A DNA stretch of 64,000 nt, from positions 221,501-285,500 of the forward strand of contig JAPJBO010000073.1 in the NCBI GenBank assembly GCA_030068145.1, read 5' to 3'. Below the pieces are notes generated by a model. It ran no database searches, was not told where the DNA came from, and worked only from the letters and a program-made list of their open reading frames with translations. The stretch's first letter is position 1. The number at the start of each line of letters is the position of its first letter. Positions 34,628-47,071 of this stretch are shown here, one piece after another. This DNA is from Diplonema papillatum (Eukaryota; Euglenozoa; Diplonemea; Diplonemida; Diplonemidae). Both the position numbers and the translations under genes were made by a program.

Positions 34628-37273
34628 CTTGGCTCCCATCGGTGACACGTGGCGGAGCGCAGTTCCGAGGACAAAGAAAACGAAAGGAAAAAGAAAATGC
34701 GCCGGGCACGAGGGCAGGATGGGACGTCGAGCCCTTAAAGCACCTTCTTGCCCACTTTCTCTTTACTTATTTTTTGCCAAAAAAAAAAATGTGTCAGGTG
34801 GCCGACCCATGCCTTTGACGCCGCCCGCTTGTCTTGGTCGAACTCGGATAGAGACGTCATTGCACGGCCACCGAGCGCCTTGATTGGTTGCGAGGACTCA
34901 GAGGAGGTGGCGCCGTGCGTGGTTACCACGAGCGAAAGGCTAGAAGGGTACCCCCCACTTTATGAGAGTGGCGTCCTGCTCGAGCGGCGCGCATGGCGGA
35001 GTTATTTTCAGCCCGTATTGGAGTGCACACAACGAGTCGAAGAAGTCGACAGAGAAGCGCCGACATTGCGCGGCAACCGATCCGTTGGAAAAGGAACGCC
35101 CTGGGGGGGCCCAAGAGGATGCTATTTTTTTTTTTTTAACGGGAGACTGGGGGCCGAGTGCCATGGAGAAGCTGGCAAAACCCCCCCCCGCGCTCTTCCG
35201 AAGTTTCTGGAATAGTTTGCCCGTCAGCAAACAGCATTTTCAGAGTTAAAGTTCGCTTGAGATTCCGGGATTTTAGGGTCTCCGGGCGACGTTTGTTAGA
35301 TGGGTCCTCTTAGAGCAAGTAAGGGCTATGTGGGTGTGGGTTGTTTCTTTGGTGGACACGTTCATGATGAGGAATGGCTAGCCATGTCCGGGACTGGTTT
35401 CGTGTGTGGAGCCTCATCATAGTCTGAATCAGTTTGCATCCATTCACCTGTGGGCAGTCTACCCCCCCACGACTTGTCGTGAGGCTTCCCACGTCCAATG
35501 GCATTCTTTAATTCGTGGCAACACACCATTCAAATATGCGCCAAGAGACCCCCACCTGCATTGCTCGGCCGGGTCGCAGGCCACTGAGTTGCACTACTAT
35601 ACAGGGGGTCCGGATTATTCGGAGTGTGTGCACCGTTTCAAGGAGGTGATGTGCGGGCATTTTCCTATCTTCTCCGACTCAGGTGGGGACCTGAATGGCT
35701 CGGATTCAGACAACAGCCCGCCTTGCAGCATGAATCACGCAGGATCCTGATCAGTATTCGAGTGGTGTGGGACGAAGAACTCTTCAAGTTGGTTATGCGA
35801 ACGATTCGCATTGTCGCATATTATCGCGTTCGGGATTTTGGCACCAGTTATCGCATTTTCCTTCGCATTATCGCACTGGGCAGTTACAGTATTATGGACT
35901 GTCGCATGCCGATTATGTGCAATATTTTTTGTGCGATGAAACGATAATCGTAAATAGCAGGGGAACAAGCAACGACAAGGTAGACGATCCGCAAACCCGC
36001 GGCGCTCTTGCTGCAAGCGCTCTTCGCTGATCTTGCAAGTGCACACGTGCTTCTGCACGTGTGGAGCAGGTTGTGGCTAATTTACTTGGAACGCCTTCGC
36101 AATGCCGTACCGTCGGAACGTCTTCGCATGGTTCCGACTTTGCCTGCGGCTTCTGCTCCTGAGAAGCAAGGTGGTATGCCTAAACCGCCGAGAGGCTGCC
36201 GCCGGATGCATCATCACTCGCCGTTTACGGCTGCCAGAACATCTTCGCAGGTTTCGTACTTCTTCGCCTGCTTCTGACCTGCGACGAACTGTGTCGTGGA
36301 GAGGTGGTCAAGTCAGTCACGCACAAGGAGAATACGACTCGTAGGTCATGGGTGCCTAGGAGGTGGAGGGAAGGAGAACTCAGAAACCCAGCCGAATACT
36401 GAGCCAGTCCAATTGCAGTAAGCTCGAAAGACAACCCCGTATTTGAGTCGGTCCACTTGCAGTTCACGGAGGAGATTGGCACATCGGATGGTTCAACAGC
36501 GCTTGATTTAAATTCGGAACAGCAGGCGTACCGCAGTTAGCCAACGTTAGTAAATTTCCCTTGGGTGCGCCGCTTTGAGGCAGGTGGCCAGACCCTTTTC
36601 CCGCACCGGGCGCAGAACGCTCCCGCGGTGTGGATCGACACAGCAGTCGACGTCTTCCTCCGCGGCCTCCCACTCGTCGGGGGCGGACAAGCTGGGAATT
36701 TTCAAATTTGGACCGCTAACGGCTTTTTGCGTCCTCACGGAATGGGCTCAACACAACGCGACGCGACGGATCTTCACGACAATCCTGGGCCCTGAGTGCC
36801 TCGGATTGCAAGTTGGCCACCTCTGCCGGGGGCCTGGGTGATGGTGTAGTGCCATTTGTTTTCTTCTTTTTTCCCCGCCAGCTTTTCCAAATTTGGACTG
36901 AGCTAATCCCCTGATTTAACCCGCATGAGTTCTGGTTAAACCGCTGCCAACGTTTTTTTTAGCTGTGAAGCAGAAATTGGTCTCCCCCGCGGGCCACTCA
37001 AACGCGGCGACGTCCTGCCACTTCACAGTAGAAAGGGCAGGCATTTCACTTACGTCTCCTTTCGTTTGTGCGCACTTCCTTCAAACCTGTTTTGTTCATC
37101 TGACGGGAGTGAGGATAGTACGCTGCCATCGGTCGGTTTTTGTTCTTGACAAATTGCATCTGTTAGTCTCTAGTCTATGTTATCGTTTGTGAGCACTAGC
37201 GGAACTCGCCTGCTTTGGTAAGTTTCATGTAGTACGCTGCCAACTACTAATTCTTTAGTACCAACAATGCTTT

Positions 37274-37413
37274 GTTGAACGCCTACGCCCGCCATTGAAC
37301 CCAGATTCACCTGTGTTTCGTGTGGACTACAGCACATTTACCTCCTTTGATCTATCGCAACTGGCAGTCTCCTCAAGCATTTCCTACGAAGCAGGTGCTT
37401 ATACAAAAAAAAA
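37274..37413 (+). repeat. repeat family D (SINE-like) with A tail
   Basis: A full copy from GTTGAACGCCTACGCCCGCC to CAGGTGCTTATAC followed by nine A residues. It abuts the GTATGT donor of the third exon of the fucosyltransferase-like gene, antisense to that gene. Confidence 0.85.
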
Positions 37414-37418
37414 CATAC

Positions 37419-40400
37419 CGCGCCCATGGAACCCTTCCCGAACCGAACGATGGTGCCGGCGCGCTGGCAGATGGCGGCCTCGCCCGCCGCGCAGTTGCCC
37501 GGGTAGATGTCGAGCATGTGCCGGACCTCGTCCGGGCCCTCCGCGGCCGCCGCGCGGGCGTCGTCGGTCTCGCAGAAGCCTTCGCCGGAGCCGACGGCGG
37601 TGCTGATGTGCTTCGAGGACCACTCCATCCACTGCCTGAAGAACCGGTCCCGTACCGCCGACGGCGACCCAGTCCTCGGATCGAGGTCGGAGATGAGGAA
37701 CAGGTTCTTCTTCCCTTGCATCGCGCTGAGAATGATCGACTCGACGCCCTTGATGCACCTCTCCATGTACTCGTTCCCCGGCAAGGTCTTGATCGTCGTG
37801 TGCCCAGCCTTGACGGCGCCGAGAACCTGACGATTTCATTGCAGTGAAAACTCGTTTGAGAAACCAGGATTCTAAAGCTTCCGGGCAAGCATAGTTTAAA
37901 GTTTAGGCAGGGCACTGCCTCTCATGCATGTTTGATGCTAGCATCTGGACTTCCGCGAAGAAATGTGAAAACGGGTTTTTGCCTAGAGGCTTTTCGTGTT
38001 ATTTTGCAAATGCTTTGAGCTATCTTCGTGTCTGTGCTTTCAGTCGTCTTCTTAACCATGGTTAAGTGCGCAAATGGTGTCAGCCGAAGCTGGTAAAGCT
38101 TCGGCGCCGCCCACGTTATGTTTGTTTAGCATTGAGTTCTTTTAAGTACATGAACCACGTGGATTAACACGCACTGTTTGTTTAGCAGCGGCTGCCAAAC
38201 ATCCCGTGACACCGCGCAAGGTGGTAAAACGCTCGTTTGTTTTCTTTTCGAATGCTTTTGATGGGGCATGCAGGCCTGATATGCAAGAATGGAAAAGAGA
38301 CGGGGGAAAAAGGAAAAGGTTTGTGCCCTCGTAGCTCGCCGGGCCAGCGCTCCAGGTAGGACTGGGCTAGGTACTTTGGTGGCATGCGGGGTTTTTTGCA
38401 CAGGTGCGCTCGTGGATTTCGACACCCCGTGCGTTGGCGAAAGGTCCGCCGCTCAGTTTTTCGGTTGCCCCACAGTGGGAACATTCCAGTGGCTGAGCGG
38501 TACCTTGAGATGTCTTATCAACATCCTGGTCGGACCGTGTCTTCTTCGTCTCCGGTTTCCCGCTTGGTGACTGGCTGGCTGTTGGACTGGCTGTTGGCAT
38601 GCGTGGGCGTTTTCTGCGAGGTGGCGACTCGGGTTGCGACTGCGATAGGCCTTCGAGTACTTCGTTGAAGAAGCTTGACCCGTCCCCAGTGGGATTGGGA
38701 ACGGGACCCATGTTCGACGACCGGGTGAGAAACGTTAAATAGGAAAACACAGGAGGGAAAAGGGTAAGCTCTCTGAAAAGCTGGTAGTTGGATCAGAGCT
38801 CAGGTTGCAAGGAGGCCCAGTTTGCTGGGCATCAGCGTACTGCTAATATTCAGAAGGCTGGGATAAGCCCCTCGCATCAAGACCTGCGCTGCAGTAATGG
38901 TGTCTTGCAAGTAATCTCTTCATCGGGATGAATCCACCGTACGCATACGGGTTTACCACCGATGCTACTGTGAACAAACCAGGGTCTCATACCCTACCTG
39001 CAACAGCAGCAGCATTAATATACGCTGTCGATGCTCGAAGGGCTAGTCCTCTTCATCCTTTTTCACCGCGGTGTTGCGCGCACTTCGTTCTTCGTCTCCT
39101 CGCTCGTGAACGCAGACCAATCCGAAGTTAGAGGTCCTTCGGACGGGGATTAGGGGAATACTTGGAGGCTTCGTAATACAGTGGAAGTTCAACAAATATT
39201 TTCGAAAAAGCCATACCAGCTTTTCGCCTCGAATATGGACGCAAGTGAAGGGCTCTCCGTTGAAGCGCTTGTCCAAGACGGTGTCGGCAACACTTCTCCA
39301 CACCGGGGCTATTTCGGGCCACTTATTGAAGTCTGGCCACGTGCCGCAAACGTCCTGGGGCACATCGTCGAAGAGACGAACATTCTACGAGGTTGTTTTG
39401 CGTGTTTCCGACGATCCCCGAAGGGGTTGGGTTGGGCACCCCTTCCTCTGCAGGATTTCCACATGCTTGCAAGGGGTATTCTTGTTGACAACACAACCGT
39501 CGCTGGCGCCGCAAGGAAGAAACAGGTGTGCCAACAGCAGAGCTCCTGAACGACTCTGGCGCAACCAAAAAGCACCCCCCCAGCATCCCGCCCAGTTCTA
39601 GAACCGCCGCTTGGAATGCCGCAGTGTTGGACCACTTGTTGGTCAAATTCTGGGATTGGATGCGTACCCTGGTTCCCCTTGGATGGATGTGTTGTTGCCG
39701 GACCTTGGGCTCCTTTGGACCCCTTAGTAGACTCTCGTTTTTTTCTTGAGGGGTCCGTTGGACCCCGTTGGACCTCCCTATATACCCTGCTACTAGCAAT
39801 CTTGGTCTCGCCCGCCAGAAGTCCCAGAGCAGACTCCTGAACGACTCTGGCGCTACCAAAAAAAAGCAGTACCCAGTTCCGCTCAGCATCCCGCCCAGTT
39901 CTGGTCAATCAGAGACTCTATAGAACCGTCCCTTGGAATGCCGCAGTGTTGGATCACTGTTGATCAAACTCCGGGGTTGCATGCGTAACCTGGTTCCCCT
40001 TGGGGACCTTTTTTATAGAATTTAGCCCCTGGTGGATGTGTTGTTGCCGGACCCCTTTAGCTCCCTTGGAATAGCTCCCTTGGAACCCTTATATACTCTC
40101 GCTAATTTCTTGAGGGGCCCGTTGTATACTCTCGCTAATTTCTCGAGGGATCCGTTGGACCCCCCTAAGATACATCCCGCTCGTAGCATTCCCTCTAAAA
40201 TCCCCTCAAAAATATACCCTCTTGCGGGTAGGTGGGCGGGTGGGTGACAGGAAGGGCGCACCTCCTTGGCGGTTTGCGAGTGCCACCAGAACGAGTCGCG
40301 GATGAGCCCCGGGAAGTTGGCGAGCATGACAGAGCCGAGGTCCTTCGCGGCGCCGTCGGCGGCGAAGAGCGCGCCGCCGCGGACGCTCGCCCGCAGCGAC

Positions 40401-42951
40401 GCGCAGCGGACAGACGCGACCCGAAGCCCCTGCGACCGGACGACGTGCGCGGTCTCGCCCCAGAAGTCCCACGGGCCCTGCCAGAACGGCAGCTTGTCGA
40501 CGGCCCCCGGCTTGCGCCGCAGCGTCTTCGCGAAGGTCGCGAAGCATTCCTCCCACGCGGGCACCGACGGATCCGGGACGCCAGACGCCTTCTTCTGCTC
40601 GGTACCGAACTCGGATTCACCCCCCAAGAACACGACGTCCACCGGCTCCTGCTTGGCCAGCCACTCCTCGTGCGTGATCATCCGCACGCACGGCATCGCG
40701 CGCTGGAGCGCTGGAACGTCGAGGAAGTGGTGCAGTGGCGCGAATCCCTGCTTCGGGTCCACATTAGTGCTGCGGAACGCGGGTATCCCGAAAGACGCGG
40801 CCGGGAGCACCGCCGTCCGCTTCGCCTTCGCGGCGAGCGCGAGGAACGGGATGAGCTGCGTTCGCACGCCGGACGCGAACCCCGCCGTCAACGACGACAG
40901 CAGCAGGTAGCCCTCGGGCTCCGCCGCCGCCGCCTCCGACGACGACGACTCTCCCCGCCCTCTTTCCTCCGCAGCGTCTTCCCCGGAGGATGCGGCCGAT
41001 TCTGCTGCCCGGCCGTCTGTGGATTCCGAGCCGGAGGGGTCGGGGTCTTGGGAGCGTGATTCCTCGGTGTCCGGGTCCAGGTCTTCCGCCAGTTTGGCGG
41101 CGACCGGCGACGGAACCGACCACTTTGTCGCAAGCTGGGCGGGGGAGCGGCGGGGGATGGGGGGAGACGGCGTGGCGGGCGGTGCAGCCGGCGAGGGTTT
41201 TTTCCGGTGGAGGCCGGCGGCGGCCTTCACGATGCGGCGCCAGTGGGCGGGTTTCACCATCGCATCGGCGCGGTCTGCTTCGGTGCCGTGGGCCAGCAGC
41301 ACGACGCGGTCAAGGCCGGCGGCGACGAGGGGCTCGAAGTACTCGGAGTGGCCCACCCGCAGGAGGACGTCCTGCACCTCGCGCAGCCGCCGCAGTCTGC
41401 TCCGTACTATGGCTTCGCGGCTCGGCAGCGCCACGCCGCCTCTCGCTTGCATCAACTTCGTGAGAGCGGCCTCAACGTCAACAGATGTATCGCGCATAGT
41501 CGTGCCTGCGTTTGTAGGAAGGAGTTTGAACTTGATATGCAACAACCTGTGACAGTCGACTAGTAGACTGCACAAGAATTAGAAATAGTAGTAGACTGCC
41601 CACTTGTTATGGAAACACAAGAGCGAAGCTACATGTGATCGCATGGATTTTGACTGTATTATCGTGTACTCGCAGGTGCCGTCTTTTTTAGTGTGTGCCT
41701 GTTCACCATCGCGTCGGCGCAGTCTGCTTCGGTGCCGTGGGCCAGCAGCGCGAGGCCGGCGGGGACGAGGGGCTCGAAGTACTCGGAGTGGCCCACCCGC
41801 AGGAGGACGTCCTGCACCTCGCGCAGCCGCCGCAGTCTGCTCCGTACTGTGGCTTCGCGGCTCGGCAGCGCCACGCTACCCCCTCGCTTGCATCAACTTC
41901 GTGAGAGCGGCCTCAACGTCGACAGATGTATCGCGCATAGTCGTGCCTGCGTTTGTAGGAAGGAGTTTGAACTTGATATGCAACAACCTGTGACAGTCGA
42001 CTAGTAGACTGCACAAGAATTCGAAGTAGTAGTAGATTACCCACTTGTTATGGAAACACAAGAGCGAAGCTACATGTGATCGCATGGATTTTGACTGTAT
42101 TATCATGTACTCGCAGGTGCCGTCTTTTTTAGAGTGTGCCTGTTCACCATCGCGTCGGCGCAGTCTGCTTCGGTGCCGTAGGCCAGCAGCACGACGCGGT
42201 CAAGGCCGGCGGCGACGAGAGGCTCGAAGTACTCGGAGTGGCCCACCCGCAGGAGGACGTCCTGCACCTCGCGCAGCCGCCGCAGTCTGCTCCGTACTGT
42301 GGCTTCGCGGCGCGGCAGCGCCACGCTACCCCCTCGCTTGCATCAACTTCGTGAGAGCGGCCTCAACGTCGGCAGATGCGTCGCACATTATCGCGACTGC
42401 TATCGTTTTCGTAGGGTAGTAGTAGTAGTAGTAGTAGTAGTTTCAGCATAGTGTGAGTTTGATCAAAGTAACGTCAAGGCAGCCCTTACAAAGACCAGCC
42501 ACAGTCAACGCCGCGTGGGTGGGGGCTTTTAGTAGTAGTTTGAACTTGATATGCAGCAACAATCTGACGATAGTAGTACACGACCCACTTGGTATGAAGA
42601 TTACAAGTGGTGCCACACGTTGCGTTGATGTAACATGTGATCGCATGGGTTGAACTGGATTATCATGTGTCAACAACATGTGGACAGACGTAATCACATG
42701 TTACGTCTTTGCGGGTGGCAATTGAACACGTCACCATTGAAAGAATGTGCGGCGTTTGGTTCAGAGAACTGGAAAAGAGGAGGGATACCGGCTAAAGCCA
42801 CGACCACGAGCGCAAAGCACGCCAGGAGCAAGCCGAACTGGCGCCACCATGCAGGTGCTGCGGAGGTTCCGCCTGGTGAGATGGACCGTCGCGCACTGTC
42901 CGTGGGTGTCAGCGTTCTCAACGCAGCGTCTCGCCTTCTGCGACCTTCCAT
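37419..42951 (-). CDS. membrane-anchored SAM-domain O-fucosyltransferase-like protein, 3' end not found
   Basis: Three exons assembled by phase: 42951-42789 (ATG, 54 codons plus one base, donor GTATCC), 41505-40262 (acceptor AACGCAG, donor GTGCGC) and 37826-37419 (acceptor TCGTCAG, donor GTATGT). They give 605 residues. Residues 1-55 look like a type II anchor: basic start, then FGLLLACFALVVVALA. Residues about 88-150 resemble a SAM domain (VGHSEYFEPLVAAGLDRVVLL, HWRRIVKAAAGL). An acidic Ser-rich linker follows. From about 254 the sequence resembles the GDP-fucose O-fucosyltransferase fold (GYLLLSSLTAGFASG, then IPFLALAAKAKRTAVLPA, PLHHFLDVPAL). Exon 3 suits its C-terminal half (NLFLISDLDP; then CAAGEAAICQRAGTIVRFGK). 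Golgi or ER protein glycosylation is the inferred role. The family call is by pattern, not alignment. Confidence 0.5.
38367..38711 (-). CDS. small ORF with a zinc-finger-like motif, nested in an intron
   Basis: ATG at 38711 to a stop at 38367, 114 residues. The middle is Ser/Pro/Lys/Arg-rich (PPRRKRPRMPTASPTASQ), like a nuclear-localisation and linker region. The end holds LECSHCGATEKL...GVEIHERTC, a C-C-H-C finger pattern. It lies in the second intron of the fucosyltransferase-like gene, on the same strand. It may be a small gene, a transposon-encoded peptide or a broken exon. Confidence 0.35.
   Translation of the reverse strand: MGPVPNPTGDGSSFFNEVLEGLSQSQPESPPRRKRPRMPTASPTASQSPSGKPETKKTRSDQDVDKTSQGTAQPLECSHCGATEKLSGGPFANARGVEIHERTCAKNPACHQST
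39455..39540 (+). pseudogene. retroelement RNase H scrap
   Basis: A short frame reads GILVDNTTVAGAARKK, which matches the DNTTVQGVARKG core of the RNase H fragment at 23333-23746. Nothing else of the element remains. Confidence 0.4.
39538..40135. repeat. approximately 290-base direct repeat, two units
   Basis: Units at about 39538-39828 and 39829-40135 share CTCCTGAACGACTCTGGCGC, GCATCCCGCCCAGTTCT, CTTGGAATGCCGCAGTGTTGG, CCTGGTTCCCCTTGG and GGATGTGTTGTTGCCGGACC. The right unit is followed by smaller repeats of CTCTCGCTAATTTCT with GAGGG-CCGTTG. Confidence 0.85.
41510..42420. repeat. tandem copies of the second-exon start of the fucosyltransferase-like gene
   Basis: The segment spanning the SAM-domain coding start, the upstream acceptor, a family E unit and about 100 bases of intron occurs three times. 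The functional one is at about 41263-41660. Copy 2 is at 41698-42095 and copy 3 is at 42133-42400. Copy 2 keeps the acceptor and ATG; copy 3 has a changed start region and a longer TAG run (42417-42440). Frames in both copies remain open over the SAM part. Confidence 0.85.
42417..42440. repeat. short (GTA/TAG)n run
   Basis: Eight TAG copies at the left side of a repeat family E region, a small version of the arrays at 22-25 kb. Confidence 0.9.
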
Positions 42952-42969
42952 CTTCGCCCGCCGTCCGAC

Positions 42970-43405
42970 TCGGACGCCTTCCTTTGGTTCAGTATAGTAC
43001 TTTCTACACCACAACCACCCCCCCTCCTTCCCAAATACGTACCTGAGCAGTAGAGTAGGGTCTATTTGTTTGTGCGTGCCGCTGCCCAACTCGGCCGTCT
43101 GTCTTTGGCTCGGAAGTCTTTCTACACCACAGCCACCTCCTTCCCAGATACGTACCTAAGCAGTATGTGCGGGTCTTTCTACACCACAACCACCCCCCCT
43201 CCTTCCCAAATATGTACCTAAGCAGCACGTGCGGGTAGAGTTGTGTCTATTTGGTTGTGCGTGCCGTGTGCCCGACTCGGCCGCCTTTCTTTGGCGCAGA
43301 AGAGTCTTTCTACAACACAACCACCCTCCCCATCCTTCCCAAATACGTCTAATCAGTATGTGCGGGTAGAGTTAGTCTATTTGTGTTTGTGCGTGCCGCT
43401 GTCCC
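42970..43405. repeat. minisatellite-like repeats upstream of the fucosyltransferase-like gene
   Basis: Four or five imperfect units of 60-140 bases. They share TTTCTACACCACAACCACC, CCTTCCCAAATACGTACCT, AGCAGTATGTGCGGGT and GTGCGTGCCG. They lie immediately upstream of the predicted start codon at 42951. Confidence 0.8.
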
Positions 43406-44039
43406 GCCTCCGCAACTTTTTTGTGCGATTCGACCTGTACGCGTTCAGGTTAAACCGCTGCCAACGTTCCTTTCAGCTGTAACAAGCATGCTCACTAAGG
43501 AGGTGGATACTGGTTACAGGCAGAAAAAACAGCAGAACCCCAATAGGCAGCCACAAACCCCGGCGCCTCTTTGCAAGAGGCGCCAGGTTTCCTATTTTTT
43601 GGAGGTCGTAAAACTCTCGAGTTATGCTTTCTGCACGCTGGACTTCCTCCCCCGAGGGGTTAAGGAGGGGTTGATGCTGACGGACAGCGCACTGCTTAGA
43701 CAGTAGTGTCTGCCTCGCATGCATGTTTCAAGTAAGGGGAAAGGGAAAGGGAGTAGATATCTCCGTAGGTAGGGTACAAAACCTTGAGGGGGCGGAATGC
43801 GGGTCTCTTGGAAAAGAGACCCGCCGCTCGCTGAAAGGGGCGGTACTTTGCCAGCAACCCTGGCCCTCGCTGAAAGGTGGACTTTTCTTCTTTCTACATC
43901 TTTCCAGTTTGGGTGGCGAAGCCCTATCCCCTAGCACTGTATCGCATTGCCTGCCGCTATCGCAATGTACCGCGAGACACCGCTGTCTATGCGGAAACGG
44001 CAAGTCTCAGGTTTCGTGTGTGCGCACTTCCTACAACTT

Positions 44040-44073
<34 letters not shown>

Positions 44074-45258
44074 ATCTACCGAGCAGGCTATTAGCTTCAT
44101 TTTGCCTCAGTTTTCCAAATTCCGTCTCAATAGCCAATTTGCTTTTCCCTCTGAAACCGAGAAGCCTTTGTTTGGGCCACCCGACCTTCCAAAAGGGGGG
44201 GTCCGGGGGGGCACCGCCCCCCGGCAAACGGTATGGTACATTCAGGTGGAGAAAGAGTTTGCACTTCTCAGTCCGTTTGTCGCGTTAAACATACGACCAA
44301 CGTACTGGTGGCACTGTTTGCCACCTGCCCGCTCCCCCGGGTGCACATTCCTGAAGCCAACAGCCCATTTCAAATTCATCCACCACTCAGATACTGTGTG
44401 CTGGTAAATCATTGGCACGAGTTGATGCAGACCGGAGATTACACGGAACAAGGCACTTTGTGTCAACTCGGAAAGAATCTGTCAAGAACTCCGGGCTGCT
44501 TCTGAGCCTCGACTCCCTCACTCGGCTCAGCGGCCTAACCCACGCCTCCACCGGACCCCCACGACTTTTTTCATCGAAGGTCGTTTTTTGCACTTTTTTT
44601 TTTACTTTTTGAGCCGCCCGGATTTCCAAATTCCGTCAGCTGACGGAATTTGGAATGGGAAGCTAATGCCCTGCTAACGAGTTACGAGTAGCGAGGACGC
44701 TGCCATCGATCGGTTTTTGTTCTTGACAAATTTCATTTGTTAGACACAAAATCCGCTATTTTTGCAGGAAACCGCGCAGATTTTTGGACGGAGGGCAGAC
44801 ATTTATCGAAAAAGCCAGAACCCGAGCTGGAGTTCGGACACCAGGCGGGCGAGACCGCCTGGCGGGTGTGCTCTGTCGTTCACCCTGCCCGGCCGCGCGA
44901 TTCTTTATTGCGCGTCCCTTTCCGTTCACATGCACGCAAGACGGAATTCTCTGTCTGCCACTCGAATCCATGATTCCCTTCGTACACTCTAAAAGACTGG
45001 GGAGCAGGCCGTCACACGAACAGAAGCAAACTACGAGGCTTCGGGTTCTGGTGGCTGGCTTGATGTGTGCGGGCTCTCCTCTTTTTAGAGTGAAAGTTCG
45101 CTTGAAACTCCGGGTTTTTAAAGTCTCCAGGTGACCTTCGTTATGAGAAGATATCCTTTGTGCTCTGAGTGTCGTAAGAGTGGTGGTTACACGAGGTAAG
45201 AGGATCGGTGGGTACCTTGGTTGTTGGTCATTGGTGGTTTTGGCCATTGTCCACATAC

Positions 45259-45437
45259 CGTACTTGCGGTAGGCCCTCCTGCCGCAGAAGGTGACTGTCT
45301 GTCTTCTTGGTACCGTCTGACCGTTTTTGGCAACTGCCCGGCCTGCGGCGGCAGCTAGCACCTTTACGGAGAATCTCAGCTCCCACTGAACGAAGGGTAC
45401 GTCTTGCGGATAGTCAGGCACGGCGTCGTTGTTCCAG
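45259..45437 (-). CDS. possible orphan exon, unknown product
   Basis: Between an acceptor (CGTGGCAG) and a GTATGT donor this 179-base segment reads WNNDAVPDYPQDVPFVQW, then ELRFSVKVLAAAAGRAVAKN and RRAYRKYG. It enters in phase 2 and leaves in phase 1. It fits neither neighbouring gene model. Composition is exon-like, but no family is recognised. Confidence 0.3.
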
Positions 45438-46546
45438 CTGCCACGGGCGCAGATTGTCAACTTGCCCAACTAAGATGGCGTATCCGGATATGCGCGCCGA
45501 TGGGCCTCGTCTCGGATGCAGTCCTCAGTCCTCCCCCTTCTAATTAAATCAAGAACGAAAACCGATGAAAGTTCCTGTTCTGACCCTCTGCTGCACTTCA
45601 AAAGATTTGCCAGCTTTTGCGTCAGGGCAGGAGCTTCCCGGCGCGGAGAAGATTGAAGATGGAGGTGTTGCGTTCCGGAGCACAGGGTACCAGAGGTGAG
45701 CACGTCGTTGCCAGGCCTGACTCTCGCTCGCTGTGCGCTCTCGTCTCGGTCGGTAGCGGCAACGTCGCTCGCTCGCTTGTCGTTTTACCGGCGAGTGGGG
45801 TCTACGTGTGTCGGACCAACACCGTTGGTGTCAGCTCAACCAGCACGCTACTTCTTGCGTTTGCCCTTCTTTCTTCCAGGCTTCGCTTGAGCGCGCAGCG
45901 TGTTGATCCGCCCCTGTTCGTTGAAGAACGAAGTTGGATAAAAAGGCTTGTTTTGTGGCTGTTTTCTTTTTTTGGGGGGGGTTCCTGCCAGCCTGTGCAT
46001 AATACAGGTGTTGGCCAAAAAAGGGATGTTTTGCACATCTGGACGTTTTTGGCCTGAAGGCTTTGTATTCGGGCACAGCGGGAGGCACAGCTCTTGGGGT
46101 CATGGGTCGTTTCGGTTTCGGTGGTGCGAGCGTGAGGCGTGTCTATCCAAGATGGTGTGTGAGGGCAGTATTCATGGCACGGCGGGCAAGGGCACTTCAC
46201 AAAGGTAGAACAAGACTGATGAAAGGTCGCAGTGGGGAAGCAAATATAGGTGTCGTGGAGGGGTCTGGGCCAACTTTACTCCACTGCATCTCCGCTGAGC
46301 GCCGCTTGGGCCCGTGCTGGTGTGAAAAACAATTTTCTATTTTTGCGATAAGCACTGTGCCATGTGTTCTGTGCCTTTTTCCAGAGATCGAAGTGCGCAG
46401 AAAGCAACTTCCGTTTGGATTCAGTAAACAACTGATCATTGCAATCACGTAGTTTCGCGAGATTTTCTGGTTCATCTTCATTCAAAACCCTCATGCCGGC
46501 TTCCTTCGTTCTCGGGATTGGGGCAGGGGGCATTGTCGGGTCTGGG

Positions 46547-47071
46547 CTAACAGTACCAACGCCGAAACCATGCAGAACCATGAACCAACTTGGCCATGAG
46601 GTCGTCATCAATCCCACCCTTTCCGAGGTTGCAAGCTATGAACAGCAGCTTCCTCAGCGTCCTGAGTTTTGTACCATTCCTCAGGTAGTGCCTCAAAATG
46701 CGCAGAGTTGAAAAGCTCCGTTTGACGCTTGCTGAGCCAAGAGGGAGTGTCAGTGCCAGACGCAGAAGCAACACGGCCTCTGGATACAGCGACGACAACT
46801 TTCTTAGCCTGTGAAGCTCCACGAACTTCACAGCATAGTCTGTAAAGGTCGGAGAGGCTGAATCAGGCTTGATCCGAGCCAGTTCGACGAGCACACGCGG
46901 GAGCTCTTCAGCGTGCGTACTCTGCCGCCCCTCCTCGACCCTCCGCCGATCCTCCGCAACCTTCCGCCGGTCCTCCCCCCCATGCACACCCGGAGCCCCA
47001 CCCATAGTTGACACAGGAATCCGGACACGAATTGATATTTCTTTTTTTTTTTGCGCATTTGAGGTGCGCAA
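46547..47071 (-). pseudogene. hAT transposase C-terminal fragment
   Basis: The frame includes YPEAVLLLRLALTLPLGSAS, then VKRSFSTLRILRHYLRN and LRKLLFIACNLG. This is the pattern of the hAT dimerisation domain (ALTLP-SA-VERSFS-L). The upstream part is low-complexity and lacks the catalytic core, so the copy is dead. Confidence 0.65.

Larger units (their letters stand above)
34207..37418. other. 3.2 kb stretch with no confident gene
   Basis: It contains a zinc-finger gene fragment (34495-34627, listed separately), family F at 35238-35310 (also at 19145, 45085, 53692 and a weaker copy at 37844), and an area at 35790-35945 where TCGCAT and TTATCGCA words recur. A GC-rich island at about 36565-36710 is preceded on the minus strand by an acceptor-like TTCCCAG; it could be the missing last exon of the fucosyltransferase-like gene, but no frame is convincing. 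The bases 37274-37411 are family D. Confidence 0.4.

Noticed and set aside
36464..36738. Last exon of the fucosyltransferase-like gene
   Set aside because: A GC-rich island follows an acceptor-like site, but two different frames are open, neither matches a known domain, and the phase does not decide between them.
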